Shown here one piece after another: positions 18,811 to 28,145 of a stretch of DNA of 64,000 bases. The notes under the pieces were generated by a model, which saw nothing but the letters and a program-made list of their open reading frames with translations, had not been told where the DNA came from and did not search any database. Positions within the stretch are counted from its first letter, which is position 1. Each line of letters begins with the position of its first letter. A program made the translations under genes and the position numbers. Origin of the DNA: CAVWQV01 sp963757115 (lineage in GTDB: Bacteria > Pseudomonadota > Alphaproteobacteria > Acetobacterales > Acetobacteraceae); contig CAVWQV010000007.1 of the NCBI GenBank assembly GCA_963757115.1, positions 128,591-192,590 of the forward strand. The letters are read 5' to 3'.

Positions 18811-20186
18811 CCATTCTCTGGACGGCGGACGATCTTCGGCGAGCCACGGGCGGTATATTTTCTGCCCCCTTCGCGGCCGGGGGCGTGTCGATCGACAGCC
18901 GCACCGTCCGGCCGGGCGACCTCTTCGTCGCCCTGGTGGGCGAACACCGGGACGGCCATGAGTTCGTCGCGGACGCCGGCGAACGCGGAGCCGCCGGGGC
19001 CTTGGTGCATCGGCCGATCACCGCAAACGGTCCGCTCCTCGAGGTGGAAGACACGCTGGACGGCCTCGGCAAGCTCGCCCGCTTCGGGCGCGCGCGCTTC
19101 AATGGCCGTCTCGTCGCTGTCACCGGCAGCGTCGGCAAGACCACCACCAAGGAGATGCTGCGCACGGCCCTCGCCGCTCAGGGCAAGACCCACGCCGCCG
19201 AGGCGTCCCACAACAATCATTGGGGCGTGCCGCTGACCTTGGCGCGGCTTCCGGCGGACGCCACGTTCTGCGTGGCCGAGATCGGCATGAACCATCCGGG
19301 CGAGATCGCCCCGCTTTCGCAACTTGCGCGGCCGCATGTGGCGGTCATCACGGCGCTGGCCGCCGCGCATATCGGCCATCTCGGCAGTCTGGAGGCGATC
19401 GCCGACGAGAAGGGCGCTATCGCGGCCGGGCTGGCACCGGACGGCGCCTTGGTTCTCCCGGCCGACACACCGTTGCTCGCGCGCCTTCGCCCCAGCACCC
19501 CTGGTCTCCGGGTAGTGCTGTTCGGCGAGGCGCGCGGCGCGGACGTCCGGCTGGTGGAAGCGGCGGCCGACGCCGAGGGCACCCGCATCGCCGCTTCGAT
19601 CGAAGGTCGCACGCTCGACCTCCGGTTGCCGGTGCCGGGCCGCCACATGGCGCTCAACGCACTTGCGGCACTTGCGGCCGTGCTCGCGCTGGGCGGCGAC
19701 ATCCGTCGCGCGGCGGAGGCGCTGGCCGACTTCGTCCCCGTTGCCGGCCGGGGCGTGCGGCGCACGCTGAAGCTTCCGGGCGGGCCGGCGCTGCTGCTCG
19801 ACGAAAGCTACAACGCCAACGGCGCCTCCGTGCGGGCCGCCCTCGCCGTGCTGGCGTTGCAACCGGCCGCTCGCCGGGTCGCGGTGCTGGGCGACATGCT
19901 CGAGCTTGGGGATGCGGGTGCGCGCGAGCATCGCGCACTCGCGGCCGACGTGACGGAAGCCGCCGACATCCTGTTCGCGTGTGGGCCGCTGAGCCGCCAC
20001 CTGTTCGAGGCCGTGCCGCCCACACGCCGCGGCGCGCACGCGCCGGATGCCGCCTCCCTCGCACCCCTTGTCGCTGCCGCCGCGTCGCCGGGCGACGCGA
20101 TCCTGGTCAAGGGTAGCCTCGGCAGCCGCATGAAGGAGGTGATCGCCGCCCTCGGCGCCGCCGAGCAAGTGGCGAGGGCGGGCTGA
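18807..20186 (+). CDS. murF: UDP-MurNAc-tripeptide:D-Ala-D-Ala ligase
   Basis: MurF adds D-Ala-D-Ala to complete the UDP-MurNAc-pentapeptide. The 459-residue protein has the Mur ligase N-terminal motif VSIDSRTVRPGDLFVALVG, the ATP loop VTGSVGKTTTKEML, the region SHNNHWGVPLTLARLP and the motif AEIGMNHPGEIAPLS, both diagnostic of MurF, and the C-terminal-domain motif LLLDESYNANGASVRAAL. The end GDAILVKGSLGSRMKEVI is typical. The start lies directly after the palindrome that ends murE and overlaps murE by four bases. The stop shares its last base with the mraY start codon. Confidence 0.98.
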   Translation: MTILWTADDLRRATGGIFSAPFAAGGVSIDSRTVRPGDLFVALVGEHRDGHEFVADAGERGAAGALVHRPITANGPLLEVEDTLDGLGKLARFGRARFNGRLVAVTGSVGKTTTKEMLRTALAAQGKTHAAEASHNNHWGVPLTLARLPADATFCVAEIGMNHPGEIAPLSQLARPHVAVITALAAAHIGHLGSLEAIADEKGAIAAGLAPDGALVLPADTPLLARLRPSTPGLRVVLFGEARGADVRLVEAAADAEGTRIAASIEGRTLDLRLPVPGRHMALNALAALAAVLALGGDIRRAAEALADFVPVAGRGVRRTLKLPGGPALLLDESYNANGASVRAALAVLALQPAARRVAVLGDMLELGDAGAREHRALAADVTEAADILFACGPLSRHLFEAVPPTRRGAHAPDAASLAPLVAAAASPGDAILVKGSLGSRMKEVIAALGAAEQVARAG

Positions 20187-21274
20187 TGCTGTACGACCTG
20201 TTCCGCCCGCTCGCCGATCAGTTCTTCCTGTTCAACCTGGTCCGCTACATCACGTTCCGCTCGGGAGCCGCCTGCCTCACCGCACTCATGGTGAGCTTCG
20301 TACTCGGCCCCATGACGATCCGCTGGCTCAAGTCGGTGCAACGGCAAGGCCAGCCCATCCGGCTGGACGGGCCGGAGCGGCACCTGATCGAGAAGAAGGG
20401 CACGCCGACCATGGGGGGCGTGCTGATCCTCTCCACGCTGACGGCGTCCACGCTGCTGTGGGCCGACCTCCGCAACATCTACGTCTGGGCCACGCTGTTC
20501 GTGACGTTGGGCTACGGCGCGCTCGGCTTCGCCGACGACTATATGAAACTGACCAAGCGCAACCATCGGGGCGTGTCCGGCCGGACGAAGCTCTTCGCGC
20601 AAACAGTGATCGGCCTCATCGCGGCGTCCGCTATCGCATACTCGACGCGAGGCGCGTCCGGCACCGGCGTTGCGATCCCTTTCTTCAAGGAGGTGCTGAT
20701 CCCGCTGGGACCGTTCTTTCCGGTGTTTGGGATGCTGGTGATGTTGGGCGCATCGAATGCGGTCAACCTCACCGACGGGTTGGACGGGCTCGCGATCGTG
20801 CCGACGATCATCGCCGCCGGCGTGTTCGCGTTGATCGCCTATCTCGTCGGCAACCGCGTGTTCGCCGACTATTTGCAGCTCAATCCGGTCCCTGGCGCGG
20901 GCGAGCTCGGCGTGTTCCTGGCGGCGCTGATTGGTGCGGGAATCGGGTTTCTCTGGTTCAATGCGCCGCCGGCGGCCGTGTTCATGGGCGACACGGGCAG
21001 CCTCGCCTTGGGCGGGGCGCTCGGCGCCGTCGCGGTCGCGACCAAGCACGAGATCGTGCTGCTGATCGTAGGCGGACTGTTCGTCCTCGAAACCGTGTCC
21101 GTCATCGTCCAGGTGTTCTGGTACAAGCGCACCGGACGTCGCGTGTTCCTGATGGCGCCGCTGCACCACCACTTCGAGAAGAAGGGGTGGGCCGAGCCCA
21201 CCATCGTAATTCGGTTCTGGATCATCTCCGTCATCCTGGCCTTGGCCGGGCTTGCCACGCTGAAGATCCGGTGA
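20186..21274 (+). CDS. mraY: Phospho-MurNAc-pentapeptide translocase (lipid I synthase)
   Basis: MraY transfers phospho-MurNAc-pentapeptide from UDP to undecaprenyl phosphate, making lipid I in the inner membrane. The 362-residue, about ten-helix protein shows the family motifs KKGTPTMGGVLIL near residue 72, FADDYMKLTKRNHRGVSGR (the catalytic aspartates), NAVNLTDGLDGLAIVPT, FMGDTGSLALGGALG and MAPLHHHFEKKGWAE, the last containing the conserved histidines. It is the membrane step between the cytoplasmic Mur ligases and MurG. The start shares a base with the murF stop, and the stop overlaps the murD GTG start by four bases. Confidence 0.98.
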   Translation: MLYDLFRPLADQFFLFNLVRYITFRSGAACLTALMVSFVLGPMTIRWLKSVQRQGQPIRLDGPERHLIEKKGTPTMGGVLILSTLTASTLLWADLRNIYVWATLFVTLGYGALGFADDYMKLTKRNHRGVSGRTKLFAQTVIGLIAASAIAYSTRGASGTGVAIPFFKEVLIPLGPFFPVFGMLVMLGASNAVNLTDGLDGLAIVPTIIAAGVFALIAYLVGNRVFADYLQLNPVPGAGELGVFLAALIGAGIGFLWFNAPPAAVFMGDTGSLALGGALGAVAVATKHEIVLLIVGGLFVLETVSVIVQVFWYKRTGRRVFLMAPLHHHFEKKGWAEPTIVIRFWIISVILALAGLATLKIR

Positions 21275-22659
21275 GCGGCGCATTCCCCCCTGGCTTGTTT
21301 GCAGGACGCCGCTTCGCCGTGGTGGGGCTCGGCCGCAACGGCGTGCCCGCAGCGGCCACGCTAAAGGCGATGGGAGCCGACGTGTTCGCCTGGGACGACG
21401 CCGCTGCTAGGCGGGAGGCGGCGAGAGCGGCCGGCGTGCCGGTGCGCGATCCGCTTCGCGAGCGGTTCAACTTCGATGCACTCGTGCTGTCACCGGGCAT
21501 TCCGCATCGCTTGCCGGAGCCGCACCCTATCGCGTTTCACGCCACGCGCGCCGGCGTGCCGATCTGGTCGGACGCCGAGCTCCTGTTTCAGGCGGCGCGG
21601 ATGGCGGGTTCGCAGGCGCGTTTCGTCGGCATCACCGGGACCAATGGCAAATCCACGACGACCGCGCTGCTCGCGCATGTTCTCGAGACGGCTGGCGAGC
21701 GTGTTGCCGCCGGTGGCAATCTCGGGCCGGCGGCTCTGGCTTTGCCGCTGCTGCCGGACCACGGCGTCTACTTACTCGAAATGTCGTCTTACATGTTGGA
21801 GCGAATCGCGACCGTTCGCTTCGATGTAGCGACGATGCTCAATCTCAGCCCCGACCATCTGGATCGCCACGGCGATATGGACGGCTATGCTGCCGCCAAA
21901 CGTGCGATCTTTGCGCGGCAGGGCGCGGGCGATCTCGCGGTGATCGGCGTCGATGATGCGCCATCGCGCGCTATGGCGGAGTGGCGGCGAGGGTTGCCGG
22001 GGCGGGTAGTTACGGTGTCCGGGCGCCCTCACCCCGGCGATCTCGCGCACGCGGGAGATGGAGAAAGCGCTGACTCCCTTGGGGGAGAGGGTTGGGTGGC
22101 GGGAAACCCGGCCCTGCCCGGGGCACACAACGCGCAGAACGCGGCGGCTGTCGTCGTCATGGCCCGCGCGCTCAGCGTGTCAGACGACGCGATCGCGCGC
22201 GGCATCGCCACCTTCCCCGGTCTGCCGCACCGCCAACAGCGCGTGGGCAGCGTCGGCGGCGTCGATTTCGTCAACGACAGCAAGGCCACCAACGCGGACG
22301 CCGCCGCCCGCGCGCTCGGCTGCTACGATCGGGTGGTCTGGATCGCAGGCGGTGTCGCCAAGGAAGGCGGCATCGCGTCGCTAGCGGAACACTTCCCGCG
22401 CGTCGTCCGCGCCGTGCTGATCGGTGAGGACGCGCCGCCACTCGCTGCAACGCTTGCTGCGCACGGCGTTCCGCACGAGATCGTCGGGACGTTGGAAGCC
22501 GCGGTTCCCGCCGCTTTCGCCGCCGCGCGCGCCAGCGACCTGCGCACCGTATTGCTGTCGCCAGCCTGCGCGAGCTTCGACCAGTTCCCGGGATACGATG
22601 CGCGCGGCGACCGCTTCGCCGATCTCGTGGCGGCACTCGCCCGCCGGAGCGCGGCCTAG
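21271..22659 (+). CDS. murD: UDP-MurNAc-L-alanine:D-glutamate ligase
   Basis: MurD adds D-glutamate to UDP-MurNAc-L-Ala. The 462-residue protein starts at GTG and has the nucleotide-binding N-domain (FAVVGLGRNGVPAAATL), the ATP loop FVGITGTNGKSTTTALL, YLLEMSSYMLERI, LNLSPDHLDRHGDMDGYAAAK with the modified lysine, and PALPGAHNAQNAAA, which precedes the C-terminal domain. That domain contains VDFVNDSKATNADAAARAL and LLSPACASFDQFPGYDARGD. The 25 or so residues just before PALPGAHN (RPHPGDLAHAGDGESADS onward) are encoded by a REP-like palindrome at 22026-22100. It lies in a surface loop of the central domain and keeps the frame. The gene overlaps mraY by four bases and shares one base with ftsW. 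Confidence 0.97.
   Translation: MSGAFPPGLFAGRRFAVVGLGRNGVPAAATLKAMGADVFAWDDAAARREAARAAGVPVRDPLRERFNFDALVLSPGIPHRLPEPHPIAFHATRAGVPIWSDAELLFQAARMAGSQARFVGITGTNGKSTTTALLAHVLETAGERVAAGGNLGPAALALPLLPDHGVYLLEMSSYMLERIATVRFDVATMLNLSPDHLDRHGDMDGYAAAKRAIFARQGAGDLAVIGVDDAPSRAMAEWRRGLPGRVVTVSGRPHPGDLAHAGDGESADSLGGEGWVAGNPALPGAHNAQNAAAVVVMARALSVSDDAIARGIATFPGLPHRQQRVGSVGGVDFVNDSKATNADAAARALGCYDRVVWIAGGVAKEGGIASLAEHFPRVVRAVLIGEDAPPLAATLAAHGVPHEIVGTLEAAVPAAFAAARASDLRTVLLSPACASFDQFPGYDARGDRFADLVAALARRSAA
22026..22100. repeat. REP-like double hairpin inside murD
   Basis: CCTCACCC at 22027-22034 faces GGGTGG at 22094-22099. Between them are two hairpins: ATCTC...GAGAT (22040-22059) and CTCCC...GGGAG (22074-22087). 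The right part, ACTCCCTTGGGGGAGAGGG, is the commonest form of intergenic REP hairpins in GC-rich genomes. The 75 bases are a multiple of three and are read through in murD. Confidence 0.7.
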
Positions 22660-23780
22660 TGCCCGCTCTTTCGCGCGCCGACACTTCCACACTTGGCCGG
22701 TGGTGGTGGACGGTCGACCGCTGGACCCTGCTCGCCGTCACCACGCTGATCGGTTTCGGCTACGTCATGATGTTGGCCGCCTCGCCGGCTGTCGCAGAGC
22801 GCATCGGCCAGTCGCGCGACATGTTCATCCTCAAGCAGGTGGTGTTCCTGGCCCTCGCGGGAGCGGTGGTGGTTGGAGTGTCGTTGCTGTCGCCGCGCGA
22901 GGTCCGCCGGCTCGCCATCATCGGCTGCGGCGTCGCGCTGGCGCTCACCGCCGCGACCATGGTGATCGGCGCCGAGATCAAGGGAGCCCGCCGCTGGATC
23001 GCGCTGCCGGGCCTCTCCCTCCAGCCGTCCGAGTTCCTTAAACCCTGCTTTGCCGTGACCGCCGCGTGGCTGATCGCCGAAGGCCGGCGCACGCCACGGT
23101 TTCCCGGCATGATTCTCGCCCTGGTCGGCTTCGGTGTGATCGTGTTGCTGCTGAAGTCGCAGCCCGACATCGGGATGCTCGCCGTCGTGACGGCGGTGTT
23201 CTTCGCGCAACTGTTCGTGGGCGGGATGAACCTCGCCTTCGTCGGGGTGGGCGTGCTCGGCCTCGCCGGCGCGGCCGTCAGCGCCTATGCGCTGTTCCCG
23301 CATGTACAGAGCCGCGTGCAGCGCTTCCTCGATCCGGCGGTGGGCGACCACTACCAGGTGACGACGGCGCTGGAGGCGTTCGGCAACGGCGGGCTGCTCG
23401 GGCGCGGCCCCGGCGAGGGCCACGTGAAGGACGTGCTGCCGGACGCGCACGCCGACTTCGTTTACGCCGTCGCGGGGGAGGAGTTCGGCATGATCATTTG
23501 CCTGGTCATCGCCGCGCTGTTCGCCTTCATCGTGCTGCGCGGCCTGCTTCGGCTGCTGCAGGAGCCGGACCTGTTCATCGTTCTCGCCTCCACGGGCTTG
23601 GTGGCGGGCTTCGGCTTGCAGGCCTTCGTCAACATGGCGTCCACCCTGCATCTCATCCCGACCAAGGGTATGACCCTGCCGTTCATCTCCTACGGCGGGT
23701 CGTCCGTGCTTGCGATCGCGCTCGGCATCGGCATGCTGCTCGCCCTCACCCGGCGGCGACACCACGGGGACGTGCCATGA
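22659..23780 (+). CDS. ftsW: Peptidoglycan glycosyltransferase FtsW
   Basis: FtsW is the SEDS-family septal glycan polymerase that acts with FtsI. The 373-residue protein starts at GTG, the first base being shared with the murD stop, and contains about ten membrane helices. SEDS landmarks are present: GARRWIALPGLSLQPSEFLKP near residue 110, DPAVGDHYQVTTALEAFGNGG, LPDAHADFVYAVAGEEFG with the conserved acidic residues, and MTLPFISYGGSSVLAIALGIG near the end. The extracellular loop with the catalytic aspartate region lies between helices 7 and 8. It overlaps murG by four bases. Confidence 0.98.
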   Translation: MPALSRADTSTLGRWWWTVDRWTLLAVTTLIGFGYVMMLAASPAVAERIGQSRDMFILKQVVFLALAGAVVVGVSLLSPREVRRLAIIGCGVALALTAATMVIGAEIKGARRWIALPGLSLQPSEFLKPCFAVTAAWLIAEGRRTPRFPGMILALVGFGVIVLLLKSQPDIGMLAVVTAVFFAQLFVGGMNLAFVGVGVLGLAGAAVSAYALFPHVQSRVQRFLDPAVGDHYQVTTALEAFGNGGLLGRGPGEGHVKDVLPDAHADFVYAVAGEEFGMIICLVIAALFAFIVLRGLLRLLQEPDLFIVLASTGLVAGFGLQAFVNMASTLHLIPTKGMTLPFISYGGSSVLAIALGIGMLLALTRRRHHGDVP

Positions 23781-24874
23781 GAGGCCCGATGGCACGGCCG
23801 GTGGTCATCGCCGCAGGCGGCACCGGCGGCCACTTCTTTCCCGCCGAGGCGCTCGCCGCCGAACTGGTCGGTCGCGGCCACCGGGTCGCGCTGATGACCG
23901 ACGGGCGGGCGAGCGGGCTCGACAGCGGCAGCTTCGCCGGACGCGAGCGATACGTCTTGCGTGGTGCCGGCGTCGCGGGGCGCGGCGCATGGCGCGGCGG
24001 CAAGGCCGCGCTCGCCGTCGCGGCGGGTACGGTGCAGGCCCGCCGGACGCTGGCTCGCATCGATGCCGCGGCCGTTGTCGGCTTCGGCGGCTACCCGTCG
24101 GTCGCACCCACGCTCGGCGCCCGCTCGCTCCGCCGCCAGCCGCCGGTGCTGCTGCACGAGCAGAACGCGGTGCTCGGACGGGCCAACCGCTTCCTTTCCC
24201 GCTATGCCACCACGCTCGCGCTGAGCTTCGAGCAAACCGTCGGCGTGCCGGCCGGCGCTCATTCGGTGCTGACCGGCAACCCGGTGCGTGGGGCGATCGA
24301 ATGGCAGCCCTACGAACCGGGCGTACGGCTTCTTGTGCTCGGCGGCTCGCTCGGCGCGCGTGTGTTCAGCGACGTGGTGCCGGCGGCCGCCGCGCTGCTG
24401 CCCGACGCGCTACGGTCGCGCGTGTCGGTCGCGCAGCAATGCCGGCCCGAGGATCTCGAGCGGGTGCGCGCGGCGTACTCCGAGGCCGGTATCTCTGCGG
24501 AGCTTGCAACCTTCTTCCCGGACGTCGCAGCGCGTCTCGCCGCCGCATCGCTGGTGATCGCGCGAGCGGGCGCTTCCACCGTTGCTGAACTGGCCGTCGC
24601 CGGCCGACCCGCAATCCTGGTTCCGCTGCCCGGTGCGATCGACGACCATCAGAGCGCCAACGCGCGCGCCCTCGCCGCTACCGGGGCAGCGTGGGTGGTG
24701 CCGCAATCCTCGCTCTCCGCGTCCGACCTTGCCGCCCGCATTCAAGCGCTGCTGGAAGAGCCGGGCGTGCTCGCCCGCGCCGCGGCCGCCGCGCGTGCCG
24801 AGGCCCGAGCAGACGCGGCGGCGCGGCTTGCCGATCTCGTCGAGACCTGCACGACGCAGGAGGCGTCGCGATGA
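23777..24874 (+). CDS. murG: Undecaprenyl-PP-MurNAc-pentapeptide GlcNAc transferase
   Basis: MurG adds GlcNAc to lipid I to form lipid II at the inner face of the membrane. The 365-residue GT28 protein has the first glycine loop VIAAGGTGGHFFPAEALA, the motif GFGGYPSVAPTLGA, HEQNAVLGRANRFLS, VLTGNPVR, a second glycine loop VLGGSLGARVFSDVV and the UDP-GlcNAc site IARAGASTVAELAVAGRPAILVPLP followed by DDHQSANA. The ATG at 23777 overlaps the ftsW stop. A second ATG at 23789 is also possible. The stop overlaps murC by four bases. Confidence 0.98.
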   Translation: MRGPMARPVVIAAGGTGGHFFPAEALAAELVGRGHRVALMTDGRASGLDSGSFAGRERYVLRGAGVAGRGAWRGGKAALAVAAGTVQARRTLARIDAAAVVGFGGYPSVAPTLGARSLRRQPPVLLHEQNAVLGRANRFLSRYATTLALSFEQTVGVPAGAHSVLTGNPVRGAIEWQPYEPGVRLLVLGGSLGARVFSDVVPAAAALLPDALRSRVSVAQQCRPEDLERVRAAYSEAGISAELATFFPDVAARLAAASLVIARAGASTVAELAVAGRPAILVPLPGAIDDHQSANARALAATGAAWVVPQSSLSASDLAARIQALLEEPGVLARAAAAARAEARADAAARLADLVETCTTQEASR

Positions 24875-26304
24875 GAGCGCTGCCGCTAACCATCGGCACT
24901 TTGCACTTCGTCGGCATCGGCGGCATCGGCATGTCAGGGATCGCCGAGGTGCTGCACAATCTCGGCTATTCGGTGCAAGGCAGCGACATCGCCGACAGCG
25001 CCAACGTGCGCCGCTTGCGTGAGGCCGGCATTCCTGTCGCCATCGGTCACGACGCCGCCAATCTCGGCGAAGCGCAGGTGGTGGTCGTGTCCACCGCCGT
25101 CCGGCGCGACAACCCGGAGATCCAGGCGGCGCGCGCGCGGCTGATCCCGGTGGTGCGTCGGGCCGAAATGCTCGCTGAGCTGATGCGGCTCAAATGGTCC
25201 GTGGCGATCGGCGGCACGCACGGCAAGACGACCACGACGAGCATGATCGCCGCCGTGCTGGAAGCCGCGCACCTCGATCCGACCGTGATCAACGGCGGTA
25301 TCGTCAACGCGTACGGCACCAACACGCGGCTTGGGTCGGGCGAGTGGATGGTGGTGGAGGCCGACGAAAGCGACGGCAGCTTCCTCCGACTTCCCGCGGT
25401 GATCGCCGTAATCACCAACATGGACCCGGAGCATCTCGACCATTGGGGCACGGCCGAGGCCATGGTCGCCGGCTACGACCAGTTCATTGGGAACATTCCA
25501 TTCTACGGCTTCGCCGTGCTCTGCATCGATCACCCGGCCGTGCAGCAGATGATCCCGCGCCTGTCGGACCATCGTCTCGTCACCTACGGTTTCTCGCCGC
25601 AGGCCGATGTGCGGGCCGAGCGCGTAATGACGGACAAGCTCGGCTGCACGTTCGAGGTCGTGGTCGCCGACCGCGCCAAGAACCGCGCCCGGCGCACGGC
25701 ACCGTTCCGCTTGCCGATGCTTGGCCAGCACAACGTCCAGAACGCGCTCGCTGCGATCGCGGTCGGCCTGGAGATGGACATCGACGATGCAACGTTGCGG
25801 AGCGCCCTCCTCGCCTTTCGTGGCGTGAAGCGCCGCTTCACCAAGACGGGCGAAGCGGGCGGCATAACCGTGATCGACGATTACGGACACCATCCGGTGG
25901 AGATCGCCGCCGTGCTGAAGGCGGCACGACAGGCTGGCGCACGCGACGTGGTCGCGGTGGTGCAACCGCATCGCTACACCCGGCTGCAATCCCTGTTCGA
26001 AGAGTTCTGCACCTGCATGAACGACGCGGGCACCGTGATCGTGGCGGAGATCTACTCGGCCGGCGAAACGCCGATCCCCGAGGTGAGCCGCGACGCGCTG
26101 GTGGATGGGATGCGCGCGCGCGGCCATCGCAGCGTGGTGGCGTTACCGGGCCCGTCGCACTTGGCCGAGATGGTCCACGCGATCGCCCGGCCGGGCGACT
26201 ACGTGGTATGCCTCGGCGCCGGCAACATCACGCAATGGGCGCAATCGCTGCCGGCTGAGCTTGCAGAATTGCAGGCCGGGGCGAGCGGGCGGCGCGCATC
26301 ATGA
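24871..26304 (+). CDS. murC: UDP-MurNAc:L-alanine ligase
   Basis: MurC attaches L-alanine to UDP-MurNAc, the first Mur ligase step. The 477-residue protein has the UDP-binding N-domain LHFVGIGGIGMSGIAEVLHN, the ATP loop AIGGTHGKTTTTSMIA, NGGIVNAYGTNTRLG, VVEADESDGSFLRLPAVIAVITNMDPEHLDHW (here split over several family motifs) and GVKRRFTKTG followed by DDYGHHPVEIAAVL, which is characteristic of MurC. HRYTRLQSLFEEF and LGAGNITQWAQSL complete the C-terminal domain. It overlaps murG and murB by four bases each. Confidence 0.98.
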   Translation: MRALPLTIGTLHFVGIGGIGMSGIAEVLHNLGYSVQGSDIADSANVRRLREAGIPVAIGHDAANLGEAQVVVVSTAVRRDNPEIQAARARLIPVVRRAEMLAELMRLKWSVAIGGTHGKTTTTSMIAAVLEAAHLDPTVINGGIVNAYGTNTRLGSGEWMVVEADESDGSFLRLPAVIAVITNMDPEHLDHWGTAEAMVAGYDQFIGNIPFYGFAVLCIDHPAVQQMIPRLSDHRLVTYGFSPQADVRAERVMTDKLGCTFEVVVADRAKNRARRTAPFRLPMLGQHNVQNALAAIAVGLEMDIDDATLRSALLAFRGVKRRFTKTGEAGGITVIDDYGHHPVEIAAVLKAARQAGARDVVAVVQPHRYTRLQSLFEEFCTCMNDAGTVIVAEIYSAGETPIPEVSRDALVDGMRARGHRSVVALPGPSHLAEMVHAIARPGDYVVCLGAGNITQWAQSLPAELAELQAGASGRRAS

Positions 26305-27230
26305 CCGCTGCGGCCGAACTCCTTCCGACGCTGGCCGCCAGTTTGCCGCCGTTACGCGGCCGGGTGCAGGAACAGGCTCCGCTCGCGCCGACGACGTGGT
26401 TCCGAGTGGGCGGCCAGGCCGAAGCGCTGGTGCGCCCGGCGGACGCGAAGGACCTGGCGGCGTTCCTGGGCGCGCTGCCGCACTCGGTCCCGGTGCACAT
26501 CATCGGAGCCTGCTCCAATCTCATCATCCGCGACGGCGGCTTGCGGGGCGTAGTGATCCGACTCGCGCGCGGCTTCTCTGCGATCAAGCTGGAGACGGAC
26601 GGCGTCATCGCCGGGGCGGCGGCGCTCGACGTGACGGTAGCCGAGCACGCGGCCGCGGCAGGACTTGCCGGGCTAGAGTTCCTGTCCGGCATTCCGGGCA
26701 GCATCGGCGGCGCGGTGGCGATGAACGCGGGCGCCTATGGCGGCGAGATCGCGCACGCGCTCGACTGGGCGGAGATCGTCACGCGCTCGGGCGACATCGT
26801 GCGCCTGTCCGCGGCTGCGCTTGATTTCGCCTACCGCCAATCACGCCTGTCGGCGGGCAGCGTCGTCGTGCGGGCGCGGCTGCGCGCGCATCCCGGCCAC
26901 GCTTCCGCGATCGCCGCCCGCATGGCGGCGATCCGCGACGATCGCGAACAAAGCCAACCCGTGCGCGCGCGTACCGGTGGCTCGACGTTCCGCAATCCGC
27001 CGGACGCGAAAGCCTGGGAGCTGATCGACGCCGCGGGTTGCCGGGGCCTTCGCCGCAACGGGGCGCAAGTTTCGGAGAAACACTGCAACTTCCTGATCAA
27101 CACGGGCGAGGCAACCGCCGCCGACCTCGAAGGTCTGGGCGAGGAGGTCCGCCGTCGCGTCCTCGCCGCGTCCGGCGTGCAGCTGGAATGGGAGATCCAT
27201 CGCATCGGCCTGCCGGGTGGTTGGCCATGA
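26301..27230 (+). CDS. murB: UDP-N-acetylenolpyruvoylglucosamine reductase
   Basis: MurB is the FAD enzyme that reduces UDP-GlcNAc-enolpyruvate to UDP-MurNAc with NADPH. The 309-residue protein has TTWFRVGGQAEALVRP, the FAD-binding motif IIGACSNLIIRDGGLRG (Cys in place of the usual small residue before SN), GIPGSIGGAVAMNAGAYGGEI, the YRxS motif FAYRQSRL, the proton-donor serine in TGGSTFRNP and the C-terminal HCNFLINTGEATAADLEGL. This is the type I/IIa arrangement seen in alphaproteobacteria. It overlaps murC and ddl by four bases each. Confidence 0.97.
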   Translation: MTAAAELLPTLAASLPPLRGRVQEQAPLAPTTWFRVGGQAEALVRPADAKDLAAFLGALPHSVPVHIIGACSNLIIRDGGLRGVVIRLARGFSAIKLETDGVIAGAAALDVTVAEHAAAAGLAGLEFLSGIPGSIGGAVAMNAGAYGGEIAHALDWAEIVTRSGDIVRLSAAALDFAYRQSRLSAGSVVVRARLRAHPGHASAIAARMAAIRDDREQSQPVRARTGGSTFRNPPDAKAWELIDAAGCRGLRRNGAQVSEKHCNFLINTGEATAADLEGLGEEVRRRVLAASGVQLEWEIHRIGLPGGWP

Positions 27231-28145
27231 CCCGAGTCGCGGTGCTCTATGGCGGCATCTCGGCCGAACGGGAGGTCAGCCTTTCCTCGGGCGAGCAGGT
27301 GATCGCCGCCCTGCGCGAGGCGGGTTTCGGCGTGAAGGCGATCGACGTCGGGGCCGATCTGCGCGCGCTGGTCGACGCGCTCACGCCCGCGCCGGACGCG
27401 GTGTTCAACGCACTCCATGGGCGCTTCGGCGAGGACGGCGCGATTCAGGGCGTGCTCGACTGGCTCGGCATTCCCTACACCCACTCCGGCGTGCGCGCCT
27501 CCGCGCTGGCGATGGACAAGCTCGCTGCCAAGGCGGTCTTCGCCGCCGCCGGCCTGCCGGTCGCGCGCGGGGTGCTGGTCGGAACGATCGCGCTCGAAGC
27601 TGCCGACCCGATGCCGCGCCCCTTCGTAGTCAAACCTGTCAACGAGGGCTCGTCGGTCGGCGTCCACATTGTGCGCGACGGGGACAACCGCCGCGCCGCC
27701 ATCGCCCAAGGCTGGCAATTCGGCGACGAAGCGTTGGTGGAGGAATACATCCCCGGCCGTGAGCTTACCGTCGGCGTGATGGGCGACCGCGCGCTCGCCG
27801 TCACGGAGATCATCGCCGCGCACAGTTTCTATGATTACGAGTTCGAAATATGCCGCCGGCGGGTCGCGTCACGTGGTGCCGGCCGCAGTTGATGCCGAAA
27901 CCTATCGCCGGGCGATGGACATGGCGGTCGCGGCGCACCGAGCACTCGGCTGCCGTGGGGCATCGCGCGCGGATTTCCGTTACGATGATACCGAGCACAC
28001 GCCGGGACGCCTCGTGCTGCTGGAGATCAATACGCAGCCTGGCCTCACGCCGACCTCCCTGCTGCCCGAGCAGGCAGCGCATCTCGGCATGAGCTTTTCG
28101 CAGCTCTGCGCATGGATGGTGGAGAACGCCGCATGTCGCGCGTGA
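27227..28145 (+). CDS. ddl: D-alanine--D-alanine ligase (one frameshift)
   Basis: Ddl joins two D-alanines with ATP to supply MurF. The ATP-grasp protein shows VAVLYGGISAEREVSLSSG, ALHGRFGEDGAIQGVLD, YTHSGVRASALAMDK, PFVVKPVNEGSSVGVHIV, VEEYIPGRELTVGVMGD and, after a frame change near 27842, SKYAAGGSRHVVPA, then LVLLEINTQPGLTPTSL, the metal-binding end. The shift is explained by one extra T in GAGTTCGAAA: deleting it restores YESKYAAGG. The total is about 306 residues, normal for the family. Since all motifs are present and the gene lies in the essential dcw operon, the shift is most likely a sequencing error. It overlaps ftsQ by 13 bases. Confidence 0.95.

Noticed and set aside
19808..21283. 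Long minus-strand open frame opposite murF and mraY
   Set aside because: The translation is low-complexity (Gln/His/Arg/Asp) and mirrors the codon bias of the real genes. It has no ribosome-binding site or domain.
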